Assembly (NCBI RefSeq): GCF_040681875.1
Contig: NZ_JBFAZP010000005.1
Span: 248,001-312,000 of the forward strand
Reading direction: 5' to 3'
Length of the DNA stretch: 64,000 bases
Source: Longispora sp040681875
GTDB taxonomy: Bacteria; Actinomycetota; Actinomycetes; Mycobacteriales; Micromonosporaceae
The notes under the pieces are model-generated. The model was not told where the DNA came from. It made no database searches and worked only from the letters and a program-made list of their open reading frames with translations. The translations under genes were made by a program, and so were the position numbers. Below are positions 53,304 to 61,308 of this stretch, piece after piece; within the stretch, counting starts at the first letter, position 1, and every line of letters starts with the position of its first letter.

Positions 53304-53957
53304 ATGGGAATTCCGTCCATCGTGCCCTACGCCATGCCGTGCGAGGCCGAGCTACCCGAGAACGTCGCCACCTGGCAGCCCGACCCGCAACGCGTCGTCC
53401 TGCTCGTCCACGACATGCAGCGCTACTTCGTGGACTTCCTGCCGGCCGGATCCGAGCTGGTCAGCCTGCTGGTGAACAACGCCGCGCGGCTGCGGGACGC
53501 GGCGGTCGAGCAGAACATCCCGATCGTGTACACCGCGCAGCCCGGCGCCATGACCCCCGAACAGCGCGGCCTGCTGCGCGACATCTGGGGTCCCGGGATG
53601 AGCGCCGACGCGGACACCCGCCGGATCGTGCCGGAGCTCGCGCCCCGGCCGCAGGACACGGTGCTGACCAAGTGGCGGTACAGCGCGTTCCACCGGTCCC
53701 GCCTGGAGACCATTCTCCGGGACAGCGGCCGCGACCAGCTCCTGATCTGCGGGGTCTACGCGCACGTCGGCATCCTCAAGACCGCCCTCGACGCGTTCAC
53801 CCTGGACATCGAACCGTTCCTGGTGGCCGACGCCATCGCGGACTTCACCGAGGCGGACCACAAGATGACCCTGGACTACGCCGCCCGGCGGTGCGCGGTG
53901 ACGCTGAGTACCCGTCGCGTGGTGGAGGCTCTGAGCCCCGTGGGCAGCCTGCGGTGA
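53304..53957 (+). CDS. PhzD/EntB-like isochorismatase
   Basis: 217 aa. Removes pyruvate from isochorismate or 2-amino-2-deoxyisochorismate (ADIC). Catalytic residues by PhzD comparison: Asp37 (HDMQ), Gln79 (YTAQPG), Arg88 (PEQRGLL), Lys123 (TKWRYSAFHRS). Gly occupies the place of the cysteine nucleophile found in other isochorismatase-fold enzymes, which is normal for the PhzD/EntB branch. GAMTPEQRGL and WGPGM are nearer PhzD; KWRYSAFHRS fits both. No carrier domain is attached, unlike full-length EntB. AGAAGGGAAG precedes ATG 53304. Confidence 0.92.
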   Translation: MGIPSIVPYAMPCEAELPENVATWQPDPQRVVLLVHDMQRYFVDFLPAGSELVSLLVNNAARLRDAAVEQNIPIVYTAQPGAMTPEQRGLLRDIWGPGMSADADTRRIVPELAPRPQDTVLTKWRYSAFHRSRLETILRDSGRDQLLICGVYAHVGILKTALDAFTLDIEPFLVADAIADFTEADHKMTLDYAARRCAVTLSTRRVVEALSPVGSLR

Positions 53958-55117
53958 CCGCGGCACTGTCCTGGGACCGGCTGCCCGCCGCGCAGCAACC
54001 CGACTGGCGCGACCACCCCGCCTACCCCCGGACCCGGGCGTTCCTCGCCGCCGCCACCCCGCTGGTCACCCCCGAGGAGCTCACCGAACTGCGCGGGGAC
54101 CTGGCGAAGGTGGCGGCCGGCGAGGCGCAGGTGCTCCAGATCGGCGACTGCGCCGAGAACTTCTACGAGTGCACCCCGGCCCGGACCAGGACCAAGATCG
54201 GGGTACTGGAGGACCTCGGCGACCACCTCGCGAAGCTCACCGGCCGGCCCGTGGTGCGGATCGGCCGGCTCGGCGGCCAGTTCGGCAAACCCCGATCGGA
54301 ACCCACAGAGGTGTACGAGGGCGTCGAGCTGCCCACCTTCCGGGGCCACCTGGTGAACTCGGAGATCCCGACCCGCGCCGCCCGCCGGCACGACCCGCGC
54401 CGCCTGCTGTGGGCGTACGAGGCCAGCGCCGAGGTGACCGGGATGGTCCGCGAGCACCGCAGCCAGCGCGACCCCCTGCACGGCTCCGGCCCCTGGTCCA
54501 GCCACGAGGCCCTGGTGCTGGACTACGAGGGCCCCCTGCTGCGCCCCGCCCCGGACGGCACCTACCTCGGCTCGACCCACCTGCCCTGGATCGGGGAACG
54601 CACCCGGCAGACCGACGCCGCGCACGTGCACCTGCTGGCCTCGGTGCTCAACCCGGTCGGCTGCAAGGTGGGCCCGACCGCGACCCCCGCCGGACTCCTG
54701 GAGCTGTGCGAACTCCTCGACCCCGCCCGGGAGCCGGGCCGGCTGGTGCTCATCTCGCGGATGGGGCGCGGACTCCGCGAGGCCCTGCCGCCGCTGCTCC
54801 GCGCCGTCCGGCGGGCCGGGCACCAGGCCGTGTGGCTGTGCGATCCGATGCACGGGAACACGGTGAAGACCGGTTCCGGGGTGAAGACCCGGCTGCTGCC
54901 CGACATCGTCGCGGAGCTGACCGCGTTCCGGGAGGTGCTGCTCGACCAGGGGCAGGTGCCCGGCGGGGTGCACCTGGAGGCGTCGGCGTCCCCGGTGACG
55001 GAGTGCGTGGGGCACGGGGTGGCAGAGGACGACCTGTCGTCGGAGGCGTACACGACGCTGTGCGATCCCCGGCTCGACCCGGAGCAGACCCGGCAGGTGC
55101 TGTCGGAGTACGCGTAG
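53954..55117 (+). CDS. Class II DAHP synthase, PhzC-like
   Basis: 387 aa. Condenses PEP and erythrose-4-phosphate to start the shikimate pathway. GTG 53954 overlaps the isochorismatase stop (GTGA). Motifs: QIGDCAENF, RIGRLGGQFGKPRSEP, KVGPTATP, ISRMGRGL, WLCDPMHGNT and GGVHLEASASPVTECVG. It is shorter than housekeeping AroA(II) (about 450 aa) and lacks N-terminal regulatory extensions, like PhzC. Such a dedicated copy escapes feedback inhibition and feeds chorismate to the pathway. It is the last gene before a strong terminator. Confidence 0.93.
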   Translation: MTAALSWDRLPAAQQPDWRDHPAYPRTRAFLAAATPLVTPEELTELRGDLAKVAAGEAQVLQIGDCAENFYECTPARTRTKIGVLEDLGDHLAKLTGRPVVRIGRLGGQFGKPRSEPTEVYEGVELPTFRGHLVNSEIPTRAARRHDPRRLLWAYEASAEVTGMVREHRSQRDPLHGSGPWSSHEALVLDYEGPLLRPAPDGTYLGSTHLPWIGERTRQTDAAHVHLLASVLNPVGCKVGPTATPAGLLELCELLDPAREPGRLVLISRMGRGLREALPPLLRAVRRAGHQAVWLCDPMHGNTVKTGSGVKTRLLPDIVAELTAFREVLLDQGQVPGGVHLEASASPVTECVGHGVAEDDLSSEAYTTLCDPRLDPEQTRQVLSEYA

Positions 55118-55122
55118 AGACA

Positions 55123-55156
55123 GCGGCGCCCCCGGGGAGTACCCCGGGGGCGCCGC
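55123..55156. terminator. Strong bidirectional terminator at the end of the cluster
   Basis: Perfect 15-bp stem GCGGCGCCCCCGGGG / CCCCGGGGGCGCCGC with a 4-nt AGTA loop, 5 bp after the DAHP synthase stop and 12 bp from the end of the convergent gene. Confidence 0.92.
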
Positions 55157-55168
55157 CTCAGGCCACGG

Positions 55169-57283
55169 TCAGGACACGGCCTTGAAGCCGACCGCGAACG
55201 GCTGCGCGCCGGACGTCGGAGCGAGCGCGCCCCGGGTCAGGGCGCTGCCGGTCGGCACGTGGAAGTAGTACCGCCCGACCACGTCGACGACGAGGTGCAC
55301 GTTGCCGCCGTGGTTGTACACGTTGAACGCGTTGGACGGGCCGATCGCGGTGACCGCCGCGTTGGGCGTCACCTTGCCCGGCTGCGGGTTCAGGTTGCTG
55401 ACACCCGGCTTGTTCTGGCCGGCGATGCCGTTGGCCCACAGGGTCAGCACCGTCGGGATCGACGGGTTCACGGCCGTGACGTTCAGCGCCAGGCTGTAGG
55501 TCGTGCCGCCGGCGGTGTCGAGCACGGTGCCGGGCGCCGTGACCTTCGTCGTGGTCGCCTGGCCGAGCGCGCCGGGCGCGCCGAGGCCGTCACGGGTGTC
55601 CACGATCCGGGTCGGCGTGATCGCGTCGAACCGCAGGCCGTCACCCGAGAAGTAGCCGTCGTCGAAGTAGCCGACGATGTCGACGATCACGTGCGTGGTC
55701 GTCTGGGTGTACACGCCGATCACGGGCCAGCCCTCGGCCTGACCGCAGCCCCAGCAGTCCGCGGTCGGGACGACGGCCAGGTTCGGCACGGTCTCGTTGC
55801 GCTGGAAGTTCAGGGTCGACGTGGACATGAAGTCCGACTCCCGGCCGTTCCACGCGGACAGGTAACCCTGGCCGACCGACTCCGTCGAGGTGACGTTGAC
55901 GACGTACGCGCGGATGTGGGAGTTGGCGGAGCCGAAGTTCAGCCCGGTGCGCAGGTAGTAGTTCGACGGCAGCTTGGTGCCGCCCGTGCGGGTGTCGATG
56001 AGCCGGGTCGGGGTGATCGGGTGGAACAGGCCGCCCATCGAGTACACCTGGTCGCTGTCCACGTAGTAGCCCTGGACGTCGGCGATGACGTGCGTGAGGC
56101 CGGAGTGGTTGTAGATGTCCACCCCGCCGTCGGTGCCGACCTTGACCGTGACCGAGTTCGCCCCGGTCCAGCCCGGCATGAAGTTCAGCGAGGACGCCGT
56201 CGGGCGGGCCACACCCTTCGGGAACAGGGTGAGGAAGCCCGAGTCGGTGGGGTCTGTGACCGTCACGTTCAGCGTGACCGCCGAGGCCCCGACCGGGACG
56301 CCGCCGCGACCGCCGACCTGCAGGTGCAGGATGCCGCCCGGTCCGACCCGGCCGGTCGGCGCGCCGTTGCCGGAGCGGGTGTCGAGGATCCGGTTCGGGT
56401 TGAGCCGGGTGTACGTGCCCTTGTTGCCCGCCCACGAGTCGTTCCCGTACAGCGAGAAGTCGAAGGTCAGCGTGCCGCCCGTGGTGACGTTCGGGAACGA
56501 CAGCTGGGCCGTCTGCGGGCCCCGCACCGCGGTGAGCGGCGTGATCGTGACCGTGCACGTCGCGGCGTTCGCGAGGATCGCGCCGGAGCAGGTGTCCGCC
56601 GTGACGGGGAACGCCGCCGGGTGCTGGCCCGTGACGGCGACCGTGCCGAGCTTGGTCGACCCGGAGCCGAGGGACGTCACGACGACCTGGTGCGGGGCGC
56701 CCGGGACGTTGACCTCCTGGGTGCCGAGCTCGATCGAGGTGAGCCCGACCTCGAGCCCGTTGTACCCGACCGTGGACTTCCACCGGACCTGGCCGGTGAC
56801 CGGGGTGCTGTTGTCGCACTGGTAGGAGAAGTCGGCCGCGAACGAGGCGATCACGCCCGCGGCGCGGGTGACCTCCAGGACCTTGATGGAGCCGGAGGTC
56901 TGGTTGCAGCCGCGCGAGCCGGAGCTGATGTCCATGCCGGCGTAGGCGCCCTCGGCGGAGCGCTTCACCTGGTACGTCGTACCGACCTGCCAGGGGGTCG
57001 ACGGCGGGGCGACGATCTCGCCGCCGACGCTGTCACCGCGGACCGGGACGGCGCCGACGTTGAAGCCCTCGGCCCCCCACGGGGTGAACGTCACGGTCGC
57101 GGTACTCGCGTCGAAGACGCGGCTCCCGTTGAACATGTAGTTGCCGGAAGCCGGGCCGGCGAGCACCAGCGCGTTGTACGGCGCGGTCGGCGCCGCCGGT
57201 GCGGCCAGAGCGGGAGCCGGAAGAACTGCGGCAGAAGCTACCAGGGCGATGGCAGCGGTCATGGCACCGCGAAGTATGCGCAA
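55169..57283 (-). CDS. Large secreted protein with three beta-repeat modules
   Basis: 704 aa. A TTG start at 57283 is supported by GGGGGAG 4 bp upstream; otherwise ATG 57262. Signal peptide MTAAIALVASAAVLPAPALA. Residues about 35-290 form two beta-sandwich-like regions with paired Cys. From about residue 290 come three modules of the actinobacterial type starting LNPNRILDTRSG, ITPTRLIDTRTG and ITPTRIVDTRDG, each with AVTLNVT-like and NHSGxTHVIxDVxGYY-like segments. These modules are frequent in secreted actinomycete proteins without known function. Not part of the cluster: opposite strand, beyond the terminator. Confidence 0.82.
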   Translation of the reverse strand: MRILRGAMTAAIALVASAAVLPAPALAAPAAPTAPYNALVLAGPASGNYMFNGSRVFDASTATVTFTPWGAEGFNVGAVPVRGDSVGGEIVAPPSTPWQVGTTYQVKRSAEGAYAGMDISSGSRGCNQTSGSIKVLEVTRAAGVIASFAADFSYQCDNSTPVTGQVRWKSTVGYNGLEVGLTSIELGTQEVNVPGAPHQVVVTSLGSGSTKLGTVAVTGQHPAAFPVTADTCSGAILANAATCTVTITPLTAVRGPQTAQLSFPNVTTGGTLTFDFSLYGNDSWAGNKGTYTRLNPNRILDTRSGNGAPTGRVGPGGILHLQVGGRGGVPVGASAVTLNVTVTDPTDSGFLTLFPKGVARPTASSLNFMPGWTGANSVTVKVGTDGGVDIYNHSGLTHVIADVQGYYVDSDQVYSMGGLFHPITPTRLIDTRTGGTKLPSNYYLRTGLNFGSANSHIRAYVVNVTSTESVGQGYLSAWNGRESDFMSTSTLNFQRNETVPNLAVVPTADCWGCGQAEGWPVIGVYTQTTTHVIVDIVGYFDDGYFSGDGLRFDAITPTRIVDTRDGLGAPGALGQATTTKVTAPGTVLDTAGGTTYSLALNVTAVNPSIPTVLTLWANGIAGQNKPGVSNLNPQPGKVTPNAAVTAIGPSNAFNVYNHGGNVHLVVDVVGRYYFHVPTGSALTRGALAPTSGAQPFAVGFKAVS

Positions 57284-57403
57284 GAGTCTCCCCCGTGTGA
57301 GATGTGAGCGCGTAATTGGGGCTCCAACTTAGAGCCGTGGGGCCCCCGCGCGCAATCCATTTAGGGAAGTCTGTCGATATCTCACGTTGGTACCGCTATG
57401 GGG

Positions 57404-58147
57404 TCAGGCGGTGTGGTCTGACGCGTTCGTCAGCAGGTGCGCCCGCAGCTCCGCGACCACGCCGTCGTCGAGCCCGAGGTGGTCGCGGACGTAGTCGGGC
57501 AGCGAGCCGTACGTCCTCGTGAGGTCGGCGAGGAAGAGGACCATCAGCTCGGCGGGCGCCTGGCCGTAGCCGGGCCAGGTCAGGGGGCGGCCGCTGGCGA
57601 CGTAGTCCGCGACGGAACGGTCCGTGGCCAGGTTCGTGAGCGCGAAGTCGGCCGCGATGTCCGCCTCCGACACGCCCAGCAGGCCCAGGACCAGGGCGGC
57701 GACGATCCCGGTGCGGTCCTTGCCCGCCGCGCAGTGGAAGACCACCGGGGCGTTCGCGTCGGCGGCGATCAGCTCCAGCACGGTCCGCAGTTCGGCGGCG
57801 CCGTCGAGGGCGACCTCGGCGTACTTCTCCGCCAGGAACGGCGCGACCCGCACCTCGGGGCCGAGCCTGGGCTGGCTGTAGGGCCGGTGCTCGACACTCA
57901 GGTTGTGGTACGCCAGCCCCGGGGTCTGAGGCACCCGGCCCCGGGCCTCGATCTCGAACGGATACCGCAGGTCGATGACGGTGCGCACCCCGAGCGCGGT
58001 GAACGTGTCCATGTCCGCGCCGGCCAGCTTGCCGAGCGAGTCGGAACGGTAGAGCCGGCCCCACCGCACGGTGCCGCCGTCGGCCGTCCGGTACCCGCCG
58101 AGGTCGCGGAAGTTGTGCAGTTTCTCGAACGCGATGTGCCTTGTCAC
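57404..58147 (-). CDS. Protein tyrosine/serine phosphatase (PtpB/IphP-like)
   Basis: 247 aa. GTG 58147 (MTRHIAFEKLHNFRDLGGYR) is chosen since NFRDLGGY is the family's N-terminal signature. Active-site loop HCAAGKDRTG with Cys139 and Arg145 (HCx5R, the KDRTG form typical of Y_phosphatase3). The middle YPFEIEARGRVP and C-terminal SLPDYVRDHLGLDD also fit. Cytoplasmic or secreted without signal, as for mycobacterial PtpB. Divergent from the Ole-like operon with about 245 bp between. Confidence 0.9.
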   Translation of the reverse strand: MTRHIAFEKLHNFRDLGGYRTADGGTVRWGRLYRSDSLGKLAGADMDTFTALGVRTVIDLRYPFEIEARGRVPQTPGLAYHNLSVEHRPYSQPRLGPEVRVAPFLAEKYAEVALDGAAELRTVLELIAADANAPVVFHCAAGKDRTGIVAALVLGLLGVSEADIAADFALTNLATDRSVADYVASGRPLTWPGYGQAPAELMVLFLADLTRTYGSLPDYVRDHLGLDDGVVAELRAHLLTNASDHTA

Positions 58148-58392
58148 GCGGGCAACGGTAGCGGCAGCCGGCGGTCGGGGCTGTCCCGTCCCGGGCGCGG
58201 GCGGCACCCGTCACGCGCCGTCGTCGGGAGCTGGGCGGGCCCGACGCGGTCGTCGTCCGGGGCTCGAGCCGCCGGTGCCGGTACCCGGATGGGGGTCCTT
58301 TAGCAGACTGTTGGGGTCCTGACAAGAGGGGCGGGGCTCTTCCTGTGTGCGTGCTGGTGACGGACGATTCCAGCAGACAGGGGAGGGTGACA

Positions 58393-59382
58393 ATGGGCGC
58401 TCGGATCACGGGCATGGCGGTGCACCTGCCGGAGACCACGCTGACCAGCGGTGAGGTCACGGACCGGATCACCGGGTACCGGCCACCGGCCGGGTTGGTC
58501 GAACGCTTGACCGGCGTGCGGTCACTACACGTGATGCCCGCCGACTGGCAGGCGTCGGACCTGGCCGCCGAGGCCGCGCGGAAGCTGTTCGCCGACACCG
58601 GCACCGACCCGGCGGACATCGACCTGCTGCTCTTCGCGTCGGCCAGCCAGGACATGGTCGAACCGGCCACCGCGCACATCGTGGCCGCCAAACTGGGCCT
58701 GAGCTGCCCGGTGTTCGACGTGAAGAACGCGTGCAACAGCGTGCTGAACGCGGTCGAGGTCGCCGACGCGCTGATCGGTGCCGGGGGGTACCGGCGGGTG
58801 CTGATCGCCAGCGGGGAGGCCCCGTCGCGCGCCGTGCGGTGGGACGTGCCGGACCTGAAGGAGTACCTGACGGCGCTGCCCGGGTACACGCTGTCGGACG
58901 CCGGGGCCGCGCTCGTGATGGAACGCTCCGACCGGCCCGGCGTCCTCGGCTCCGGCTTCTCCGCGCACTCGGAGGCGTGGCAGGTCGGCACCCTGCCCGC
59001 CGGCGGTTCCGCGCACCCCCGCGACCCCGCGTATAGCTACTTCCGGCTCGACGGGGCCGCGCTCAAGGACGCGTTCGACGCGTTCGGGGCCGAGATCGTG
59101 CTCGACACGCTCGGGCGGTTAGGGCTGGGCTGGGACGACTTCGCGGTGGTGGCCGTGCACCAGGTGTCCCTGCCGTACCTGGAGATCCTGCGCGAACGGC
59201 TCGGGATCCCGGCGGACAAGCTGGTCGTGACGCTCGCCGAACACGGGAACCTCGCGTCGGCCAGTCTGCCGTTCCAGCTGGTCCGGGCCCGGGAGGCTGG
59301 CAGGCTGGGTCCGGGGGACCGGGCGTGCCTGATCGGGCTGGCCGGTGGCGTGAGCATGGGCGTGATGGCGGTGGAACTGTGA
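58393..59382 (+). CDS. OleA-like ketoacyl synthase III family condensing enzyme
   Basis: 329 aa thiolase-fold enzyme. ATG 58393 has GGGAGG upstream. Catalytic triad Cys114 (VKNACNSVLN), His256 (VAVHQVSLPY), Asn286 (EHGNLASAS). In OleA-type enzymes two acyl-CoAs are joined head to head to a 2-alkyl-3-ketoacid; in FabH-type enzymes acyl-CoA meets malonyl-ACP. The presence of OleC- and OleD-like genes in the same run favours the OleA role. It is somewhat shorter than characterised OleA (about 340-350 aa). First gene of a five-gene operon. Confidence 0.85.
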   Translation: MGARITGMAVHLPETTLTSGEVTDRITGYRPPAGLVERLTGVRSLHVMPADWQASDLAAEAARKLFADTGTDPADIDLLLFASASQDMVEPATAHIVAAKLGLSCPVFDVKNACNSVLNAVEVADALIGAGGYRRVLIASGEAPSRAVRWDVPDLKEYLTALPGYTLSDAGAALVMERSDRPGVLGSGFSAHSEAWQVGTLPAGGSAHPRDPAYSYFRLDGAALKDAFDAFGAEIVLDTLGRLGLGWDDFAVVAVHQVSLPYLEILRERLGIPADKLVVTLAEHGNLASASLPFQLVRAREAGRLGPGDRACLIGLAGGVSMGVMAVEL

Positions 59383-59443
59383 ACGTCACCGGAGACCCGG
59401 GAGACGGGCGGCTCCGCTGTCCGGCGGGATGCGAGGTGCGCGC

Positions 59444-60184
59444 GTGAGCCTCTGGGTCATCGTCCCCGCCTACAACGAGGCGCGCGGCATCCTGCCCACC
59501 CTGCAGGCGCTCGCCGCCCAGCTCGACCGCGACTTCACCCTCGTGGTCGTCGACAACAACTCCACCGACGGTACGGCGACCGTGGTGCGGGCCTTCGACT
59601 TCCCCGGCGCGCACCTGATCCACGAACCCGTCAAGGGCACGGGGGCGGCGGCGGACACCGGGATGCGGTACGCGATCGCGCACGGGGCGACCCTGCTCGC
59701 CCGGACCGACGCGGACTGCCTGCCGGCCCCCGACTGGACCCGGAGCGTGCGCCGGTGCTTCGACGCGGGGCTCGAACTCGTCGGCGGCCAGCTCATCCCC
59801 CGGACCGACGACGTGCCGGTGAGCGCCTGGCGCCGGGGGCTGCTGCTCGCCGCCGTCGAGGTCGCCGTGGTGTTCGGCAAGCTGCGCAAGGGCAACCGGG
59901 GGGCCGAGTACCTGGGGCCGTACATCATGGCGCCGGGCTGCAACATGGCCATCACCGCCGACATGTACGAGCGCTCCGGCGGCTTCCCCCGCACGAGGAT
60001 CGAGGAACTGCACGAGGACCGGGCGCTGGTCAACGCGGTGCGCCGGCTGACCACGGCCTACGCGTACCGGCGCGACGTCCGGGTGCGCGGATCCGTGCGG
60101 CGGGCGCACGCGTGGGGGCTGCGCAGGACCCTCGCGTGGTACGCCGACCACCGGTACAAGCCCGAGATCGTGGACATCCGGTGA
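59444..60184 (+). CDS. Family 2 glycosyltransferase
   Basis: 246 aa GT-A enzyme. GTG 59444 (MSLWVIVPAYNEARGILPTL) places the IVPAYNEA motif at the N-terminus; an ATG 15 bp upstream is possible. VVDNNSTDGT, ARTDADCLPAPDW (DxD region), GPYIMAPGCNMAI and EELHEDRAL (ED acceptor motif) are present. No TM segment, so cytoplasmic. Its stop overlaps the P450 start (GTGA). A glycosyltransferase is unusual among ole genes and suggests a sugar-decorated product. Confidence 0.85.
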   Translation: MSLWVIVPAYNEARGILPTLQALAAQLDRDFTLVVVDNNSTDGTATVVRAFDFPGAHLIHEPVKGTGAAADTGMRYAIAHGATLLARTDADCLPAPDWTRSVRRCFDAGLELVGGQLIPRTDDVPVSAWRRGLLLAAVEVAVVFGKLRKGNRGAEYLGPYIMAPGCNMAITADMYERSGGFPRTRIEELHEDRALVNAVRRLTTAYAYRRDVRVRGSVRRAHAWGLRRTLAWYADHRYKPEIVDIR

Positions 60185-61308
60185 CCGCCTGGGAGGAGAG
60201 GGTGCAGACGGGGGCGCATCCCGTCGCGTACCGGATGATGCGGTTGATCTGCGCCAGCGGGCCCGTGCGCCGGGTGCCCCGGGTCGGCGTCGTGGTCAGC
60301 GATCCGGTGCTGGCCCGGCAGGTGCTGATGGACTCCGACACGTTCACCAAGACCGGGCCCGGCTCGCCGTCGGACCTGTGGACGCCCGTGCTCGGCCCGT
60401 CGGTGCTGCTGAACATGGAGGGCGACGCGCACACCCGGCTCCGGCGCAAACTGTCCGGGCTGTTCACGCCCGGGTATGTCCGCGACCTGTGCGAACGGGT
60501 GCTGACCGTCCCCCTGGCCCGGTTGCGGGAGGACCTGGCCGACGGCCGCGAGGTCGACCTCGTCCGGGTCGTGCAGGACTGCGCCGGGGCCGTGATCTGC
60601 GAACTCGTCGGCCTGCCCGCCGACCGGGTCGCCGAGGCCTACTCCCGGGGCACCGCCATCACGTCCATGGTCCGGCTCGGGCGGCCCCGGCTCACCGACC
60701 GGCAGATCCGGCACGCCCGCACCGAACTCGGCGGCCTCACCGCGCCCGCGATCCGGGCCTACCGGGCCGGCGACCCGGCCACCGTGCCCGGTCGGATGCG
60801 CGAACTCGGGCTGACCGAGGAGGAGGCGCACGGGGCGGTCGGCGCGTTCGTGCTCACCGGCACCGAGACGCTGGTGTCGTACCTGCCCAGGCTCGTCGCG
60901 TTGTGCCACGACACCGGGGTGGCCGTAACTCCGTCCAATCTGGACAGTGTCGTGGTGGAAGGGTTGCGGTACACCGTGCCGTCGCCCGTCATGCTGCGCA
61001 GCGTCGCCCGGGCCGGCAGCGTCGGCGGGGTCGCGGTGCGCCCCGGGGACCGGATCGTGATCGCCACCCTGTTCGCCGCCCGGGGCCGCGCGCCGTTCGA
61101 CCCCGCGCGGCCCGCCGACCCCGACATCCGGCAGCTCTGGTTCGGGGCCGGCGCGCACTTCTGCCTCGGCGCGCCACTGGCCAGGGCGGAGATCGACGCG
61201 GTACTCCGCGCGCTGGCCCCCACCGACCGGCTCACCGTCACGTCCCGGGCCGTGGCGAAGCGCGTACTGATTCCCGGCTACTCCCGACTCATGATCCGGA
61301 GCCTGTGA
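60181..61308 (+). CDS. Cytochrome P450
   Basis: 375 aa. GTG 60181 overlaps the GT stop by 4 bp. Heme loop FGAGAHFCLGAPLAR with Cys328; ExxR helix VVEGLRYTVP; I-helix VLTGTETLV with the acid-Thr pair. Shorter than typical bacterial P450s (about 400 aa) owing to a compact N-terminus, but all core motifs are intact. It likely oxidises the lipid or beta-lactone intermediate of this operon. Needs ferredoxin and reductase from elsewhere. Overlaps the ligase start (ATGA). Confidence 0.9.
   Translation: MTAWEERVQTGAHPVAYRMMRLICASGPVRRVPRVGVVVSDPVLARQVLMDSDTFTKTGPGSPSDLWTPVLGPSVLLNMEGDAHTRLRRKLSGLFTPGYVRDLCERVLTVPLARLREDLADGREVDLVRVVQDCAGAVICELVGLPADRVAEAYSRGTAITSMVRLGRPRLTDRQIRHARTELGGLTAPAIRAYRAGDPATVPGRMRELGLTEEEAHGAVGAFVLTGTETLVSYLPRLVALCHDTGVAVTPSNLDSVVVEGLRYTVPSPVMLRSVARAGSVGGVAVRPGDRIVIATLFAARGRAPFDPARPADPDIRQLWFGAGAHFCLGAPLARAEIDAVLRALAPTDRLTVTSRAVAKRVLIPGYSRLMIRSL

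Noticed and set aside
52495..55117. Catecholate siderophore cluster
   Set aside because: EntA- and EntB-like enzymes fit 2,3-DHB synthesis, but there is no EntC, no EntE-type ligase with carrier protein, no NRPS and no ferric-siderophore uptake genes.
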